Assembly (NCBI RefSeq): GCF_900115955.1
Contig: NZ_FOYL01000018.1
Location: forward strand, 103,514 to 167,513
DNA length: 64,000 nucleotides
Reading direction: 5' to 3'
Source: Lentzea waywayandensis
GTDB taxonomy: Bacteria; Actinomycetota; Actinomycetes; Mycobacteriales; Pseudonocardiaceae
The position numbers and the translations under genes were made by a program. The notes beneath the pieces are model-generated. The model worked only from the letters and a program-made list of their open reading frames with translations. It was not told the origin of the DNA and did no database searches. Position 1 is the stretch's first letter. Each line of letters starts with the position of its first letter. Shown here one piece after another: positions 44,401 through 53,471 of the stretch.

Positions 44401-46044
44401 GATCTGGCGGCGAGCCTCGCGCTGCAACTCCATGAGCTGCTGCTCGACCTTGCGCTTGCGTTCCTGCTCGACGGTGAGCTGCGGCTGCGGCTCGGGAGCC
44501 GGAAGTGCTGGTGTGACGGGAATTTCGGCGATCGTGGTAGGCCGGTCGTCGTCGATCTCACCGGCGGCCACGCGCGCGGCGCGGCGACGGCCGCTCACCA
44601 TGGCCCCCGCGGACGCGATCAGGCCGGAGGCGGGGACGGTGCGGTCGGAGGAGGAAGGGGAGTCGGAAGAAGACGGCAGGGATGCGGGTGGCAGTTCCAC
44701 GGGTTCCGGGGTCTTGTCATCGGGCTCGCCGAACGGCTGGACCATGCGCCACCGATCGGCGGCGTGTTGTCGTGCCGCGGACAAACCTTCCACGGTCATG
44801 TCTTCGGCAGCTCGCCGGACGCGCTTGACCTTAAGCCCATCGCCCTTGCGGACCTGAACCTGGCGCCACTGCCGAAGTTGTTGCTTCAGCGCGGCGGTCA
44901 GCACGCCGTCGGTGACCACCTGCATGCCCTCGATCGGGCGGAGCACGCTCGCCAGCTGCTGGTGCAGGTCGGCCGGCTGGCGGTGGACACCGGAGAACTC
45001 GGCGGCGAGCCGGGCGCGCACCGCGTAGACAGCGCGGGCTCGGCGGCGTTCGGCGGCGTGGGCTGAGCGCAGGTTCGTCAGCGCGTCGGCCAGTTCACCG
45101 GACACCTCGTGCACGTGGGCCAGCGCGAGCAGGCTTTCGGCGAGCAACGTGTCGAGCTGGTGGCGTTCGGCGCTCGCCGCGGCTTCGCGCAGCATCTCGC
45201 GGGCCAGCGCGACCCGGCCGGCGGGCAGGTGCACGCGTGTGGCCAGGGCCAGGCGCAACCACCCCGTCGTGGACGCCGACGGCGCGCGCACCGGGAGGTC
45301 GAGCATCGGGTTACCGACCTCGCTGGCGTCGAGCAGGCGGTTCGCGTCCATCAGCGAGAGAGCCAGTTCCAGCGTGAGCCGGCCGACGCCCTGACCGCTG
45401 TCCGCGGACGGATCGGAGAACCTGCTCAGCAGATCGAGGCCTTCGCGTGCGGCACCGATGGCGGCGGCGAGGTCGCCCCACCGCCGGTGCTGCGCGGCCT
45501 GCACCGCGCGGATCAGGCCGCGCAGCAGCAGACGCGTGTCGTCGTCGAGCGTCGTGTCGGCGACGTAGAGCTGGTCCGCCTCGGCGAGAGCCCGCGTGGG
45601 CTCGTCACCGCGGCCGACCGTGACCAGGCATTCGCTGGCCTGCACCAGCGCTGAGGCCCGCAGTTCCGCAGGCACGTCCGGTGCCTCGAGCACCGGCGTG
45701 ACCGCGGCGAACCCCGTCAGGGGTGCTCCCACGGACCGCGCGCACGCCGCGAGCTCGACTCGCAGCAGCCACGCGGTCTCGTGTTCACCGGCGGCCTCGG
45801 CCGCCTTCAGTGCGTCGATCGCCCGATCGGCGATGCGGACGCCGCGGCCCACGCGATTGCTCGCGAAGACCACCAGCGACTCCGCCCGCAGGCGGTCGGC
45901 TTCGTCGCGGCGGGTGGTGGCGAGCGCGAGTGCGCGCTCGCCGAGCACCAGAGCGAGCTCCGGTGCCCGCCAACGCAGCATCCAGGCGGGCACGACCAGC
46001 GTGCTCACCTCGACGTTCGCCTGCGCCTCGCCCCTCGCCGCCAC
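41464..46044 (-). CDS. 1526-aa TPR / coiled-coil / FG-repeat protein
   Basis: GTG start 18 bases after the ettA stop. Residues ~1-400 form helical repeats like TPRs (APELALVLGERALALATTRRDEADRLRAESLVV, LLAESLLALAHVHEVSGELADALTNLRSAHAAERR). A basic stretch ~400-520 follows, then ~530-690 a long charged helix of EAARQEAAR-type repeats, surely a coiled coil. The remaining ~830 residues are disordered, rich in P, S, E, D and Q, with at least 23 phenylalanine-glycine dipeptides, most in SFGAQQD or SFGSQ units spaced about 24-33 residues. No membrane span or catalytic motif. The FG tail recalls nucleoporin-like or phase-separating sequences, a comparison of composition only. The family is not recognised. 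Operonic with ettA. Confidence 0.8.
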   Translation of the reverse strand: MAARGEAQANVEVSTLVVPAWMLRWRAPELALVLGERALALATTRRDEADRLRAESLVVFASNRVGRGVRIADRAIDALKAAEAAGEHETAWLLRVELAACARSVGAPLTGFAAVTPVLEAPDVPAELRASALVQASECLVTVGRGDEPTRALAEADQLYVADTTLDDDTRLLLRGLIRAVQAAQHRRWGDLAAAIGAAREGLDLLSRFSDPSADSGQGVGRLTLELALSLMDANRLLDASEVGNPMLDLPVRAPSASTTGWLRLALATRVHLPAGRVALAREMLREAAASAERHQLDTLLAESLLALAHVHEVSGELADALTNLRSAHAAERRRARAVYAVRARLAAEFSGVHRQPADLHQQLASVLRPIEGMQVVTDGVLTAALKQQLRQWRQVQVRKGDGLKVKRVRRAAEDMTVEGLSAARQHAADRWRMVQPFGEPDDKTPEPVELPPASLPSSSDSPSSSDRTVPASGLIASAGAMVSGRRRAARVAAGEIDDDRPTTIAEIPVTPALPAPEPQPQLTVEQERKRKVEQQLMELQREARRQIEAERQARAEQRAQAEREAQAAEEAARQEAAREEAARQEAARQEAAREEAARQEAARQEAVRQEAARQEQARQEAARQEAVRQEEARREAARQEAVRRDVARQEAAHQEVTRQAVEREEAAREAAAREEAARAEAAARDEASSSQSESVLDMLKAQGLRAGGRRRARDAESASETPSWRVEPPSSLRPAAEPSQSQNFFADPGGPARPDYFADQDTPDGPTRSGLSAAFSRPPAAPDFGPHLDEPSYPLHTPAAGFPTAATDPDERKLPDLDFSGLDFSTPKAKPAASIPTPPAPAEHPDEDPEREHKPLPPIPDPIPSVPTPAEIPQPSEPDLMSTTFLSSADMDDDTADVPTTPVRVQSPTEQARPAFGTQTSFGTQPTFGTQSFGTQPTFGAQPGFGSDSSYGTDSGYSTRPESPDQAPSPDAAAQPDPATQPGGFTSAGSEAPTETGFRAVTQPDAAESYDYFAGRPDVDEAAPQTPTTPTNDTGDRAGRPSSRRRPSDLSLADLLAEALVAYETGRRSDEEQLEAADLSAPHWSADEPAPEAAPDRPAEAEPQTNADAHFGIGESFGAQRPSAEGTGPDSQAGSDTPFSQGSPFSPQLGQSAEDRPFGSPLPAAADASSSEALFRPGLSFGAQQDQSTDLPLGSDASSRPGQPFGAQQNSATETSSGSEALFRQGESFGGRHESAAEAQSDPDALFRSGRSFGAQQDPAAETSPNSEASFQPSRSFGAQQDPAADTSPGSDGLFRPGQFGSQQDSAAEAPPSSETSFRTGLSFGSQRDEAAESQPSSDGAFRPGRSFGSQRDEAAESQPSSDGAFRPGQSFGSQQDLGAEAAPSSDALFRSTESFGARADSPAEATPSRDGLFGSNPSFGTRSADPQAGEDVSFRPGQSFGSPQSPVEAESRPSTGLSFTPTPPSFGSPQSNQESYFLSKPPAESEQEKTGPIAPVGAAPDSETTGPIRRVRPDGPAGWTLPGT
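41935..42076. repeat. 72-base tandem duplication inside the FG-repeat gene
   Basis: Two nearly identical 72-base units lie head to tail; CCGGAACGCG recurs at 41941 and 42013. Each encodes one 24-residue SFGSQRDEAAESQPSSDGAF-type unit. The near-identity indicates a recent expansion within an older, diverged repeat array. Confidence 0.8.
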
Positions 46045-46062
46045 GACGTCGCCGTTGCCCTC

Positions 46063-47739
<1,677 letters not shown>

Positions 47740-48000
47740 GGCGGCGATCGTAGAGCGGTGCTCAGAGGCTCCTGACCTCGGTCGCCGACAAGCGGCCGCT
47801 CACCCCCGGATCGAGCGTCACGCGACTCGGTGACCAGCCCGTTCCATTCGAACGTGAACGACTCTCGGCGATCGGTCCTCAGCGGCCCCGATCTACGAGC
47901 TTCCCTCCTTCTTCGTGGATCGCAGTACGTACATCTTCTCCGGCAGTGCCGCCGGATCGGGCGGGTTCCCGAAGTCCGGCACCGGGTTGCCCCGAACGGC

Positions 48001-48414
48001 TCAGAACGGAACGGGTTCCTCGGCGAGATCTTCGGCGGCCCGCGGTTCAACGAGCGGGGCGGAGCCCAGTGACTGCACCCGGCCCAAGTCCAGCCCGACG
48101 TGCAACGCGTCGAGGCTGAACGCCTGCCGCTTCACGTCGTCCTTCTCGTAATGACGAATGCGCAGCTTGCCCTGGACGATCACGGGGTCACCCTTGGACA
48201 GCGTCGTCTTCACGCTGTCGGCGAGCTTGCGCCAGCACGAGACACCCAGCCACAACGTCTCGCCGTCCTCCCAGTCGCCGAGTGCCGTGTTGTACCGGCG
48301 CTCGGTCGAGTTGATGCGGAAGAACGCGTTCGTCTTGCCGTCTTCGCCGTGCTTGTACGTGATCTCGCTGACGACGGTGCCAACAACGGTGATCACGGTG
48401 GAATTCCAGGACAT
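48001..48414 (-). CDS. ssb: single-stranded DNA-binding protein (SSB family)
   Basis: 137 residues from ATG 48414, which has GGAGG eight bases upstream; the 29 codons before it are not used. OB-fold pattern: MSWNSTVITVVGTVVSEITYKHGEDGKTNAFFRINSTERRYN, LWLGVSCWRKLADSVKTTLSKGDPVIVQGKLRIR. The acidic tail ends EEPVPF rather than the canonical DDDIPF, and the protein is shorter than the main SSB, so it is the second, Rv2478c-type paralogue. Confidence 0.92.
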   Translation of the reverse strand: MSWNSTVITVVGTVVSEITYKHGEDGKTNAFFRINSTERRYNTALGDWEDGETLWLGVSCWRKLADSVKTTLSKGDPVIVQGKLRIRHYEKDDVKRQAFSLDALHVGLDLGRVQSLGSAPLVEPRAAEDLAEEPVPF

Positions 48415-48590
48415 CGGGCTTGCCTCCAGGTCGCGGGGTTCTGGTCCAGGTTGCTCCGGAGGCAGGCGGTGCGGGCGGGGTGGCGGCGGATCTGTGGACA
48501 ACTCGCGGACTGTGGACAGGTCGAGATCTTGAACGGCCTCGAACCGCGGAATTGTCGGGGGTCCGTGCTAGTGCGGCGCTGGAGCGAGGC

Positions 48591-48640
48591 GAGTGAGTGA
48601 GCGCCCACTCATTGACATGAGTGAGGACTCACTCATACAG
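48591..48640 (+). promoter_or_regulatory. TetR operator and promoter
   Basis: A perfect palindrome with arms ATGAGTGAG and CTCACTCAT at 48617-48625 and 48628-48636 lies 12 bases before the GTG start. A second, less perfect GAGTGAGTG/CACTCAT element lies at about 48591-48611. A consensus -35 box TTGACA (48612-48617) abuts the palindrome, with a -10-like CATACA at 48634-48639. The operator therefore covers the promoter spacer, a standard autorepression layout. Confidence 0.85.
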
Positions 48641-48648
48641 TTGCGGAC

Positions 48649-49260
48649 GTGTCAGAGGAACCACGCCGCCGCCGCGCCCCCGCGATGAGCCCGGAAGATC
48701 GCCGCGAAGCGATCGTCCAGGCCACGCTGCCGCTCGTCGTGAAGGCCGGCGCGAACGTCACCACCAGCCAGATCGCCGCCGCGGCCGGCATCGCCGAGGG
48801 CACGGTGTTCCGCGTCTTCAAGGACAAGGCGGAGTTGCTCGACGCGGTCATCCAGCGCGCGCTGCACTCCGACGACGAGGTCGCCCGCCTCGAAGCGATC
48901 CCGGCGGACGTCCCTCTGGAGCAGCGGCTGACCGCGGGGGTCGCCACGTTCAGCGGCTACCTCGACCGCATGTGGGGCGTCATCGGCGCCCTGCGCGAGT
49001 CCGGTTACCAACCGCGCGATGAGGACCACAAGAAGCACAAGGGACCACCGATCGGCATGCAGCAGCTGTCCGACGCCGTCGCCGGGCTGTTCGGCGACGC
49101 GAAACTGCGCGTCGGACCCGATCTCGCCGCGCGAATGCTGCTCGGCGCCGTCTTCACGAACCGCATGGGCTCGGGCTTCGGTCAGACCGAGGCCGAACCC
49201 GCCGCCATCGTGGAGCTGTTCCTGCACGGAGCACTCGAACCAGGGGGAGCAAATGACTGA
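48649..49260 (+). CDS. TetR-family transcriptional repressor
   Basis: 203 residues, GTG start very close to the predicted transcription start, so the mRNA is probably leaderless. N-terminal helix-turn-helix: RREAIVQATLPLVVKAGANVTTSQIAAAAGIAEGTVFRVFKDKAELLDAVIQ. The C-terminal ligand domain is unassigned. It overlaps the ABC ATPase gene by eight bases and should repress the exporter operon through the palindrome upstream until an inducing compound binds. Confidence 0.93.
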   Translation: MSEEPRRRRAPAMSPEDRREAIVQATLPLVVKAGANVTTSQIAAAAGIAEGTVFRVFKDKAELLDAVIQRALHSDDEVARLEAIPADVPLEQRLTAGVATFSGYLDRMWGVIGALRESGYQPRDEDHKKHKGPPIGMQQLSDAVAGLFGDAKLRVGPDLAARMLLGAVFTNRMGSGFGQTEAEPAAIVELFLHGALEPGGAND

Positions 49261-50176
49261 GCTCATGATCGAAGCCCACGAGGTGAGCAAGAAGTTCGGT
49301 GACGTGACCGCCCTCGACGGCGTGAGCGTCACCGCGAAGAAGGGCTCCGTGCTCGGCCTGCTCGGCCACAACGGCGCCGGCAAGACCACGCTGGTCAACC
49401 TCCTCACCACGATGCTGCCGCCGTCCAGCGGCAGCGCGAAGGTCGCGGGGTTCGACGTCGTCAGGCAGAGCCACGAGGTCCGCAGCCGCATCGGCCTGAC
49501 CGGTCAGTTCGCCGCCGTCGACGAGCAGCTCAGCGGCCACGACAACCTCGTGCTGATCGCCCGCCTGCTCGGCGCCGGCCGGGGTCAGGCCCACCAGCGC
49601 GCCGACGACCTGCTGGAGCAGTTCGACCTCACCGACGCCGCCAAGCGCAACGCCAAGACCTACTCCGGCGGCATGCGGCGCCGTCTCGACCTGGCCGCGT
49701 CGCTGGTGGGCAACCCCGAGGTGCTGTTCCTGGACGAGCCGACCACCGGCCTCGACCCCGCCAGCCGCCTCGCGATGTGGGAGATCGTCGAGAAGCTCGT
49801 CGCGGACGGCACAACGGTGCTGCTCACGACCCAGTACCTCGACGAGGCCGACCGGCTCGCGGACTCGATCACCGTGCTGTCCCACGGCAAGGTCGTCGCG
49901 TCCGGTACGAGCTCCGAGCTCAAGGCCCAGGTCGGCCAGCGCACGGTGACCGTCACGCTCGACTCGGTGTCCGAAGTGGACATCGCGCTGACGGCCATCA
50001 ACTCCGTGGGGCTCCACCCCGTCGCCGAAGGCCTCACGCTCACGACCCCCGTCAGCGCGTCACGCGACCTTGCGACGGTCGTGCGCGCGTTGGACGACAA
50101 CGGCTTGGAGGCGCACGAAATCGGCCTCAAGGAGCCCACGTTGGACGACGTCTACCTCACTCTCGCCGCGAACTAG
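49253..50176 (+). CDS. DrrA-like ABC exporter ATPase
   Basis: 307 residues, ATG 49253 with GGGGGAGC upstream. Walker A GHNGAGKTTLVNLL, Q-loop LTGQFAAVDEQLSG, signature YSGGMRRRLDLAASLVGNPEVLFLDEPTTGLDP, switch LLTTQYLDEADRLAD with glutamine in place of the usual H-loop histidine, as in DrrA. C-terminal extension TVTVTLDSVSEVDIA with LKEPTLDDVYLTL, the DrrA/DUF4162 type. Couples ATP hydrolysis to efflux by the permease encoded nine bases downstream. Confidence 0.94.
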   Translation: MTELMIEAHEVSKKFGDVTALDGVSVTAKKGSVLGLLGHNGAGKTTLVNLLTTMLPPSSGSAKVAGFDVVRQSHEVRSRIGLTGQFAAVDEQLSGHDNLVLIARLLGAGRGQAHQRADDLLEQFDLTDAAKRNAKTYSGGMRRRLDLAASLVGNPEVLFLDEPTTGLDPASRLAMWEIVEKLVADGTTVLLTTQYLDEADRLADSITVLSHGKVVASGTSSELKAQVGQRTVTVTLDSVSEVDIALTAINSVGLHPVAEGLTLTTPVSASRDLATVVRALDDNGLEAHEIGLKEPTLDDVYLTLAAN

Positions 50177-50185
50177 GGGGACATC

Positions 50186-50983
50186 ATGGCGACCTTGACC
50201 TGGCACGGCAGCAGCTACCCGACACAAGTCCTCGTGCTGACTGGCCGTTCACTGCGCGCGTTGCTGCGCACGCCCGCACTCGTCTTCTTCAGCATCCTGC
50301 AGCCGTTGATCATGCTGACGCTGTTCAGCCAGATCTTCGGCAGCATCACGTCCACGGCGAACTTCCCGCCGGGCATGAGTTACATCAACTTCCTGCTGCC
50401 CGCGATCCTCGTGAACACCGCGATGCAGTCCTCTCTCGCGTCCGGCATCGGGCTCGTGCAGGACATGTCGAACGGTGTGCTCGCACGGTTCCGTTCACTG
50501 CCGATCCGTCCGAGCACGGTTCTGTTGGCACGGAACCTGTCCGACGCGGTGAGGACCGCGTTCCAGCTCGTCCTGATGATCCTGTTCGGCGTGCTGGTGT
50601 TCGGCTTCCGCCCGGACGGCGGCATGCTCGGCCCCCTCGCCGCGCTGGGTCTCGCGCTGGTCGTCGGGTGGGCCCTGAGCTGGGTGTTCATCGCGATCGC
50701 CGCGTGGGTCCGCAAGGCAGAGCTCATGCAGACCGTGGGCTTCCTGGCGATGTTCCCGCTGATGTTCGCGTCCAGCGCGTTCGTGCCGGTCAACGGCCTG
50801 CCGGGCTGGCTCCAGGCGATCGCGAAGGTCAACCCGCTGACCTATGCGGTCGACGCCGCCCGCAGCCTGGCGCTGGCCCACCCCGTCACGGGCGTGCTCG
50901 GCGCACTGGTCACGAGCGGCACGATCGCGGCGATCGGCGCGTTCTTCGCGGTCCGCGGATTCCGCCGCCCGCTGTCCGTCTAG
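50186..50983 (+). CDS. DrrB-like ABC-2 exporter permease
   Basis: 265 residues with six hydrophobic spans. Features of the ABC-2 family: ALLRTPALVFFSILQPLIMLTLFSQIFG, FRSLPIRPSTVLLARNLSDAVR, SSAFVPVNGLPGWLQAIAKVNPLTYAVDAARSLALAHPV. With the DrrA-like ATPase it forms an exporter for a hydrophobic compound such as an antibiotic or lipid. Its TAG stop shares the palindromic CTAG with the stop of the convergent CopD-CtaG gene. Confidence 0.92.
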   Translation: MATLTWHGSSYPTQVLVLTGRSLRALLRTPALVFFSILQPLIMLTLFSQIFGSITSTANFPPGMSYINFLLPAILVNTAMQSSLASGIGLVQDMSNGVLARFRSLPIRPSTVLLARNLSDAVRTAFQLVLMILFGVLVFGFRPDGGMLGPLAALGLALVVGWALSWVFIAIAAWVRKAELMQTVGFLAMFPLMFASSAFVPVNGLPGWLQAIAKVNPLTYAVDAARSLALAHPVTGVLGALVTSGTIAAIGAFFAVRGFRRPLSV

Positions 50984-52911
50984 TCCTTACCCGCCATCTT
51001 GCGCAGCATCGCGTTGTAAGCCTCGAGGTCGGCGTCACCATCGGCGTCGGCCTTGCGGTCGTACCTCTTCGCGTCCCGGCCGTCCTGCCGCGCCCACTGC
51101 GTGAGCAGGGCGACCATGACCACCAGCAACGGGATCTCCCCCGCTGCCCACGCGATGCCGCCGCCGAGCCGCTGGTCCTCCAGCAGGTTCTGCACCCACG
51201 GCAGCGCCAGTCCGCGGTAGAACTGCTCGCCGATGACGGTCGCGGAGCTCATCAGCACGACGCCGAAGAACGCGTGGAACGGGATCGACGCGAACAGCAG
51301 CCCCAGCCGTCCGAGCGGCGGCAGCTTGTTCGGGGACGGGTCCACGCCGATCACGGGCCAGTAGAAGACGTAGCCGGCGAGGATGAAGTGCGCGTTCATC
51401 GCGAGGTGCGCCCAGTGGAACGGCAGCGCGGCCTCGAAGAGCCCCGAGAAGTACAGCGCGTAGAAGGACCCGACGAACAAACCCAGTGCCACGAAGGGGT
51501 TCGTCAACAGACGCGCGAGCGGTGAGTGCACGAAGGCCAGCACCCACTCTCGCGGACCCGGTACGTCCTTGTTGACCGGCAACGCGCGCAACGCCAGCGT
51601 GACCGGTCCACCGAGGACGAACAGGATCGGCGTCAGCATGGACAGCACCATGTGCGCTTCCATGTGCACGCTGAACATCGCCGGCGAGTACCGGCCCATG
51701 CCCGACGACGTCGCGAACAGCAGCGAGAAACACCCGCACAGCCACGCGACCGTGCGACCCACCGGCCACTTGTCGCCGCGCTTGGTCAGCCTGCGCACGC
51801 CCAGCACGTAGAGCACAGCAAGGGCCAGTGCCGCGGTTCCGTAGATCAGGTCGAAGCGCCAGTCGAACAGGATGGCCGCGAGCGTCGGCGGTCCGTCGAG
51901 GTCGTAGCCGATCGCGATCTCCGTGCGGCTGGGCAGTTCGGTGCTGCCGCCGGGCGGAGGCGTGCGGGCCAGCGCCACGGCCAGGCCGATCGTGAACATC
52001 ATCAGCAGGACTTCGAGGCCGGCGAGCTTGAGCAGCGCGTGCGGCTTGCCGTCGACCACGCCCTTCACGCCGCGTTCGCGCTGGAAGTAGCCGAACACGC
52101 CGAGCAGCAGCAGGCACGCCAGCTTGCCGAGCGTCAGCCAGCCGTAGGTGGACGTCACGAGGTCGACCGGCGTGATGCGCACGAGCGCGTTCACCACTCC
52201 CGAGACGGCCATGACGATCCAGCAGACCAGCGCGATCTTCGAGAACCTCGTCGCGGCGAGGGGAAGGTGCGCGCCGCCACGCCTGCCGTGCGCGAGCAAC
52301 GCGATCAAACCGCCCACCCACAACACCGCGGCGACGAGGTGGAACAACAGGCTGTTCGTCGCCATGTCGTGCGAGCCACCCGACGACGAGTGTCCGGTGA
52401 CGGCGACCGGTACCAACGCGAAGATCGCCCCGAACAGCAGGACCGTCGTCCATCCCCACGACAGCACCAGACGGCAGCCGAGTGCGAGCAACGCCACGAT
52501 GATCGCCGTCAGGAGCCACGCCTTCGACTGCTCCAGCAGCATCGCCGTCGCGATCATCTGGCTGAAGGTGAACGAGCTCACCGGCCGGTCGATCGCGGCC
52601 GCTGTGGTGAACGGCACCGACAGCACGGCACCAACGAGCCACACCAGCGCGAACCAGCCGGCGGTGCGCATCGCGGCGTAACCGTCCGCTGCGAGAGTGC
52701 CGGACTTCTGCGGTGGCACGAGGAACGCCGCCAACAACAACGAGCCGATGGTCACCACCGCACCCGTCTCAGTCAGCACGCGCACGATCTGCACCCCTAC
52801 TGGAGGGTTGCTCTCGATCGAGCTGAGCGCGACGGCGGCGAGGGACGCCACCGCGAAGCCGATGACGACGAGGGGCACCAAACCCGTTCTGGTGGAGCGT
52901 TCGATTGGCAC
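50980..52911 (-). CDS. CopD-CtaG fusion: copper transport / cytochrome oxidase assembly protein
   Basis: 643 residues from GTG 52911; the upstream 40 codons overlap the divergent gene and are discarded. About 15 hydrophobic spans. N-terminal half is CopD-like (residues ~110-330: TGHSSSGGSHDMATNSLLFHLVAAVLWVGGLIALL, with histidines suited to copper). C-terminal half is caa3-type CtaG (SPAMFSVHMEAHMVLSMLTPILFVLGGPVTLALRALP, HWAHLAMNAHFILAGYVFYWPVIGVDPSP). Known actinobacterial architecture that links copper import to delivery into cytochrome c oxidase. Confidence 0.92.
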   Translation of the reverse strand: MPIERSTRTGLVPLVVIGFAVASLAAVALSSIESNPPVGVQIVRVLTETGAVVTIGSLLLAAFLVPPQKSGTLAADGYAAMRTAGWFALVWLVGAVLSVPFTTAAAIDRPVSSFTFSQMIATAMLLEQSKAWLLTAIIVALLALGCRLVLSWGWTTVLLFGAIFALVPVAVTGHSSSGGSHDMATNSLLFHLVAAVLWVGGLIALLAHGRRGGAHLPLAATRFSKIALVCWIVMAVSGVVNALVRITPVDLVTSTYGWLTLGKLACLLLLGVFGYFQRERGVKGVVDGKPHALLKLAGLEVLLMMFTIGLAVALARTPPPGGSTELPSRTEIAIGYDLDGPPTLAAILFDWRFDLIYGTAALALAVLYVLGVRRLTKRGDKWPVGRTVAWLCGCFSLLFATSSGMGRYSPAMFSVHMEAHMVLSMLTPILFVLGGPVTLALRALPVNKDVPGPREWVLAFVHSPLARLLTNPFVALGLFVGSFYALYFSGLFEAALPFHWAHLAMNAHFILAGYVFYWPVIGVDPSPNKLPPLGRLGLLFASIPFHAFFGVVLMSSATVIGEQFYRGLALPWVQNLLEDQRLGGGIAWAAGEIPLLVVMVALLTQWARQDGRDAKRYDRKADADGDADLEAYNAMLRKMAGKD

Positions 52912-52946
52912 GACCCGGAGCCTACGACCCTCTAGTGTTGCGCCGT

Positions 52947-53471
52947 GTGAGACGTTCTCTCCCCCTCCTGCTCGTGCTGTTCTCGCTGACCGGCTGCGCG
53001 TACTCCGTCCAGGGCGAACCCGTCGCGGCACCGCTGCCGCCGCTCGCCATCGCGACGCCGCGCAAGACCGCGGGCGTGGACCCGTGCGCCCTGGTGACGG
53101 AGAAGGACCTCAAGCCGCTCGGCACCCTCAAGTTCAGGCCGGTGCCTCGCACGGAACTGGCGAACTCGTGCCTCTACACGCTCAACGAGGGCTCGTACGT
53201 GCTGGTGGCGGTCCCCTACCGGTCGTTCGACGAGTCGAAGAAGTCGCAGACGGCAGGCCGTGAGATCGAGACCGCCAAGCACGCCACGTGGCTCAGCTGC
53301 ACCCGGCCGTCCGCGGACAAGGACATGGTGTGCACGGCCACCATCGCGGTGACGCGCGACGAGTCGTTGATGGTCGCCATCGGCATGAGCGGTGACGCCA
53401 CCGAGAGCACGGCGAGCAAAGCGCTGGAGCCGATCAGGCTGGAAGCGCTCAAACGGATGCCGCCTGCCTAG
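52947..53471 (+). CDS. DUF3558-like lipoprotein
   Basis: 174 residues from GTG 52947 (GTG 52935 also possible). Signal peptide RRSLPLLLVLFSLTGC with lipobox LTGC, then a DUF3558-like domain: VDPCALVTEKDLKPLG, SCLYTL, paired cysteines in WLSCTRPSADKDMVCTATI, and a C-terminal ALEPIRLEALKRMP. Actinobacterial extracytoplasmic lipoproteins of unknown function. Its last 23 bases overlap the convergent MFS gene. Confidence 0.85.
   Translation: MRRSLPLLLVLFSLTGCAYSVQGEPVAAPLPPLAIATPRKTAGVDPCALVTEKDLKPLGTLKFRPVPRTELANSCLYTLNEGSYVLVAVPYRSFDESKKSQTAGREIETAKHATWLSCTRPSADKDMVCTATIAVTRDESLMVAIGMSGDATESTASKALEPIRLEALKRMPPA

Noticed and set aside
42793..44857. Several overlapping frames across the FG-repeat gene on both strands
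   Set aside because: The repeat units are multiples of three, so all frames stay open; only the 1526-codon minus frame has coherent domains and sits in an operon with ettA.
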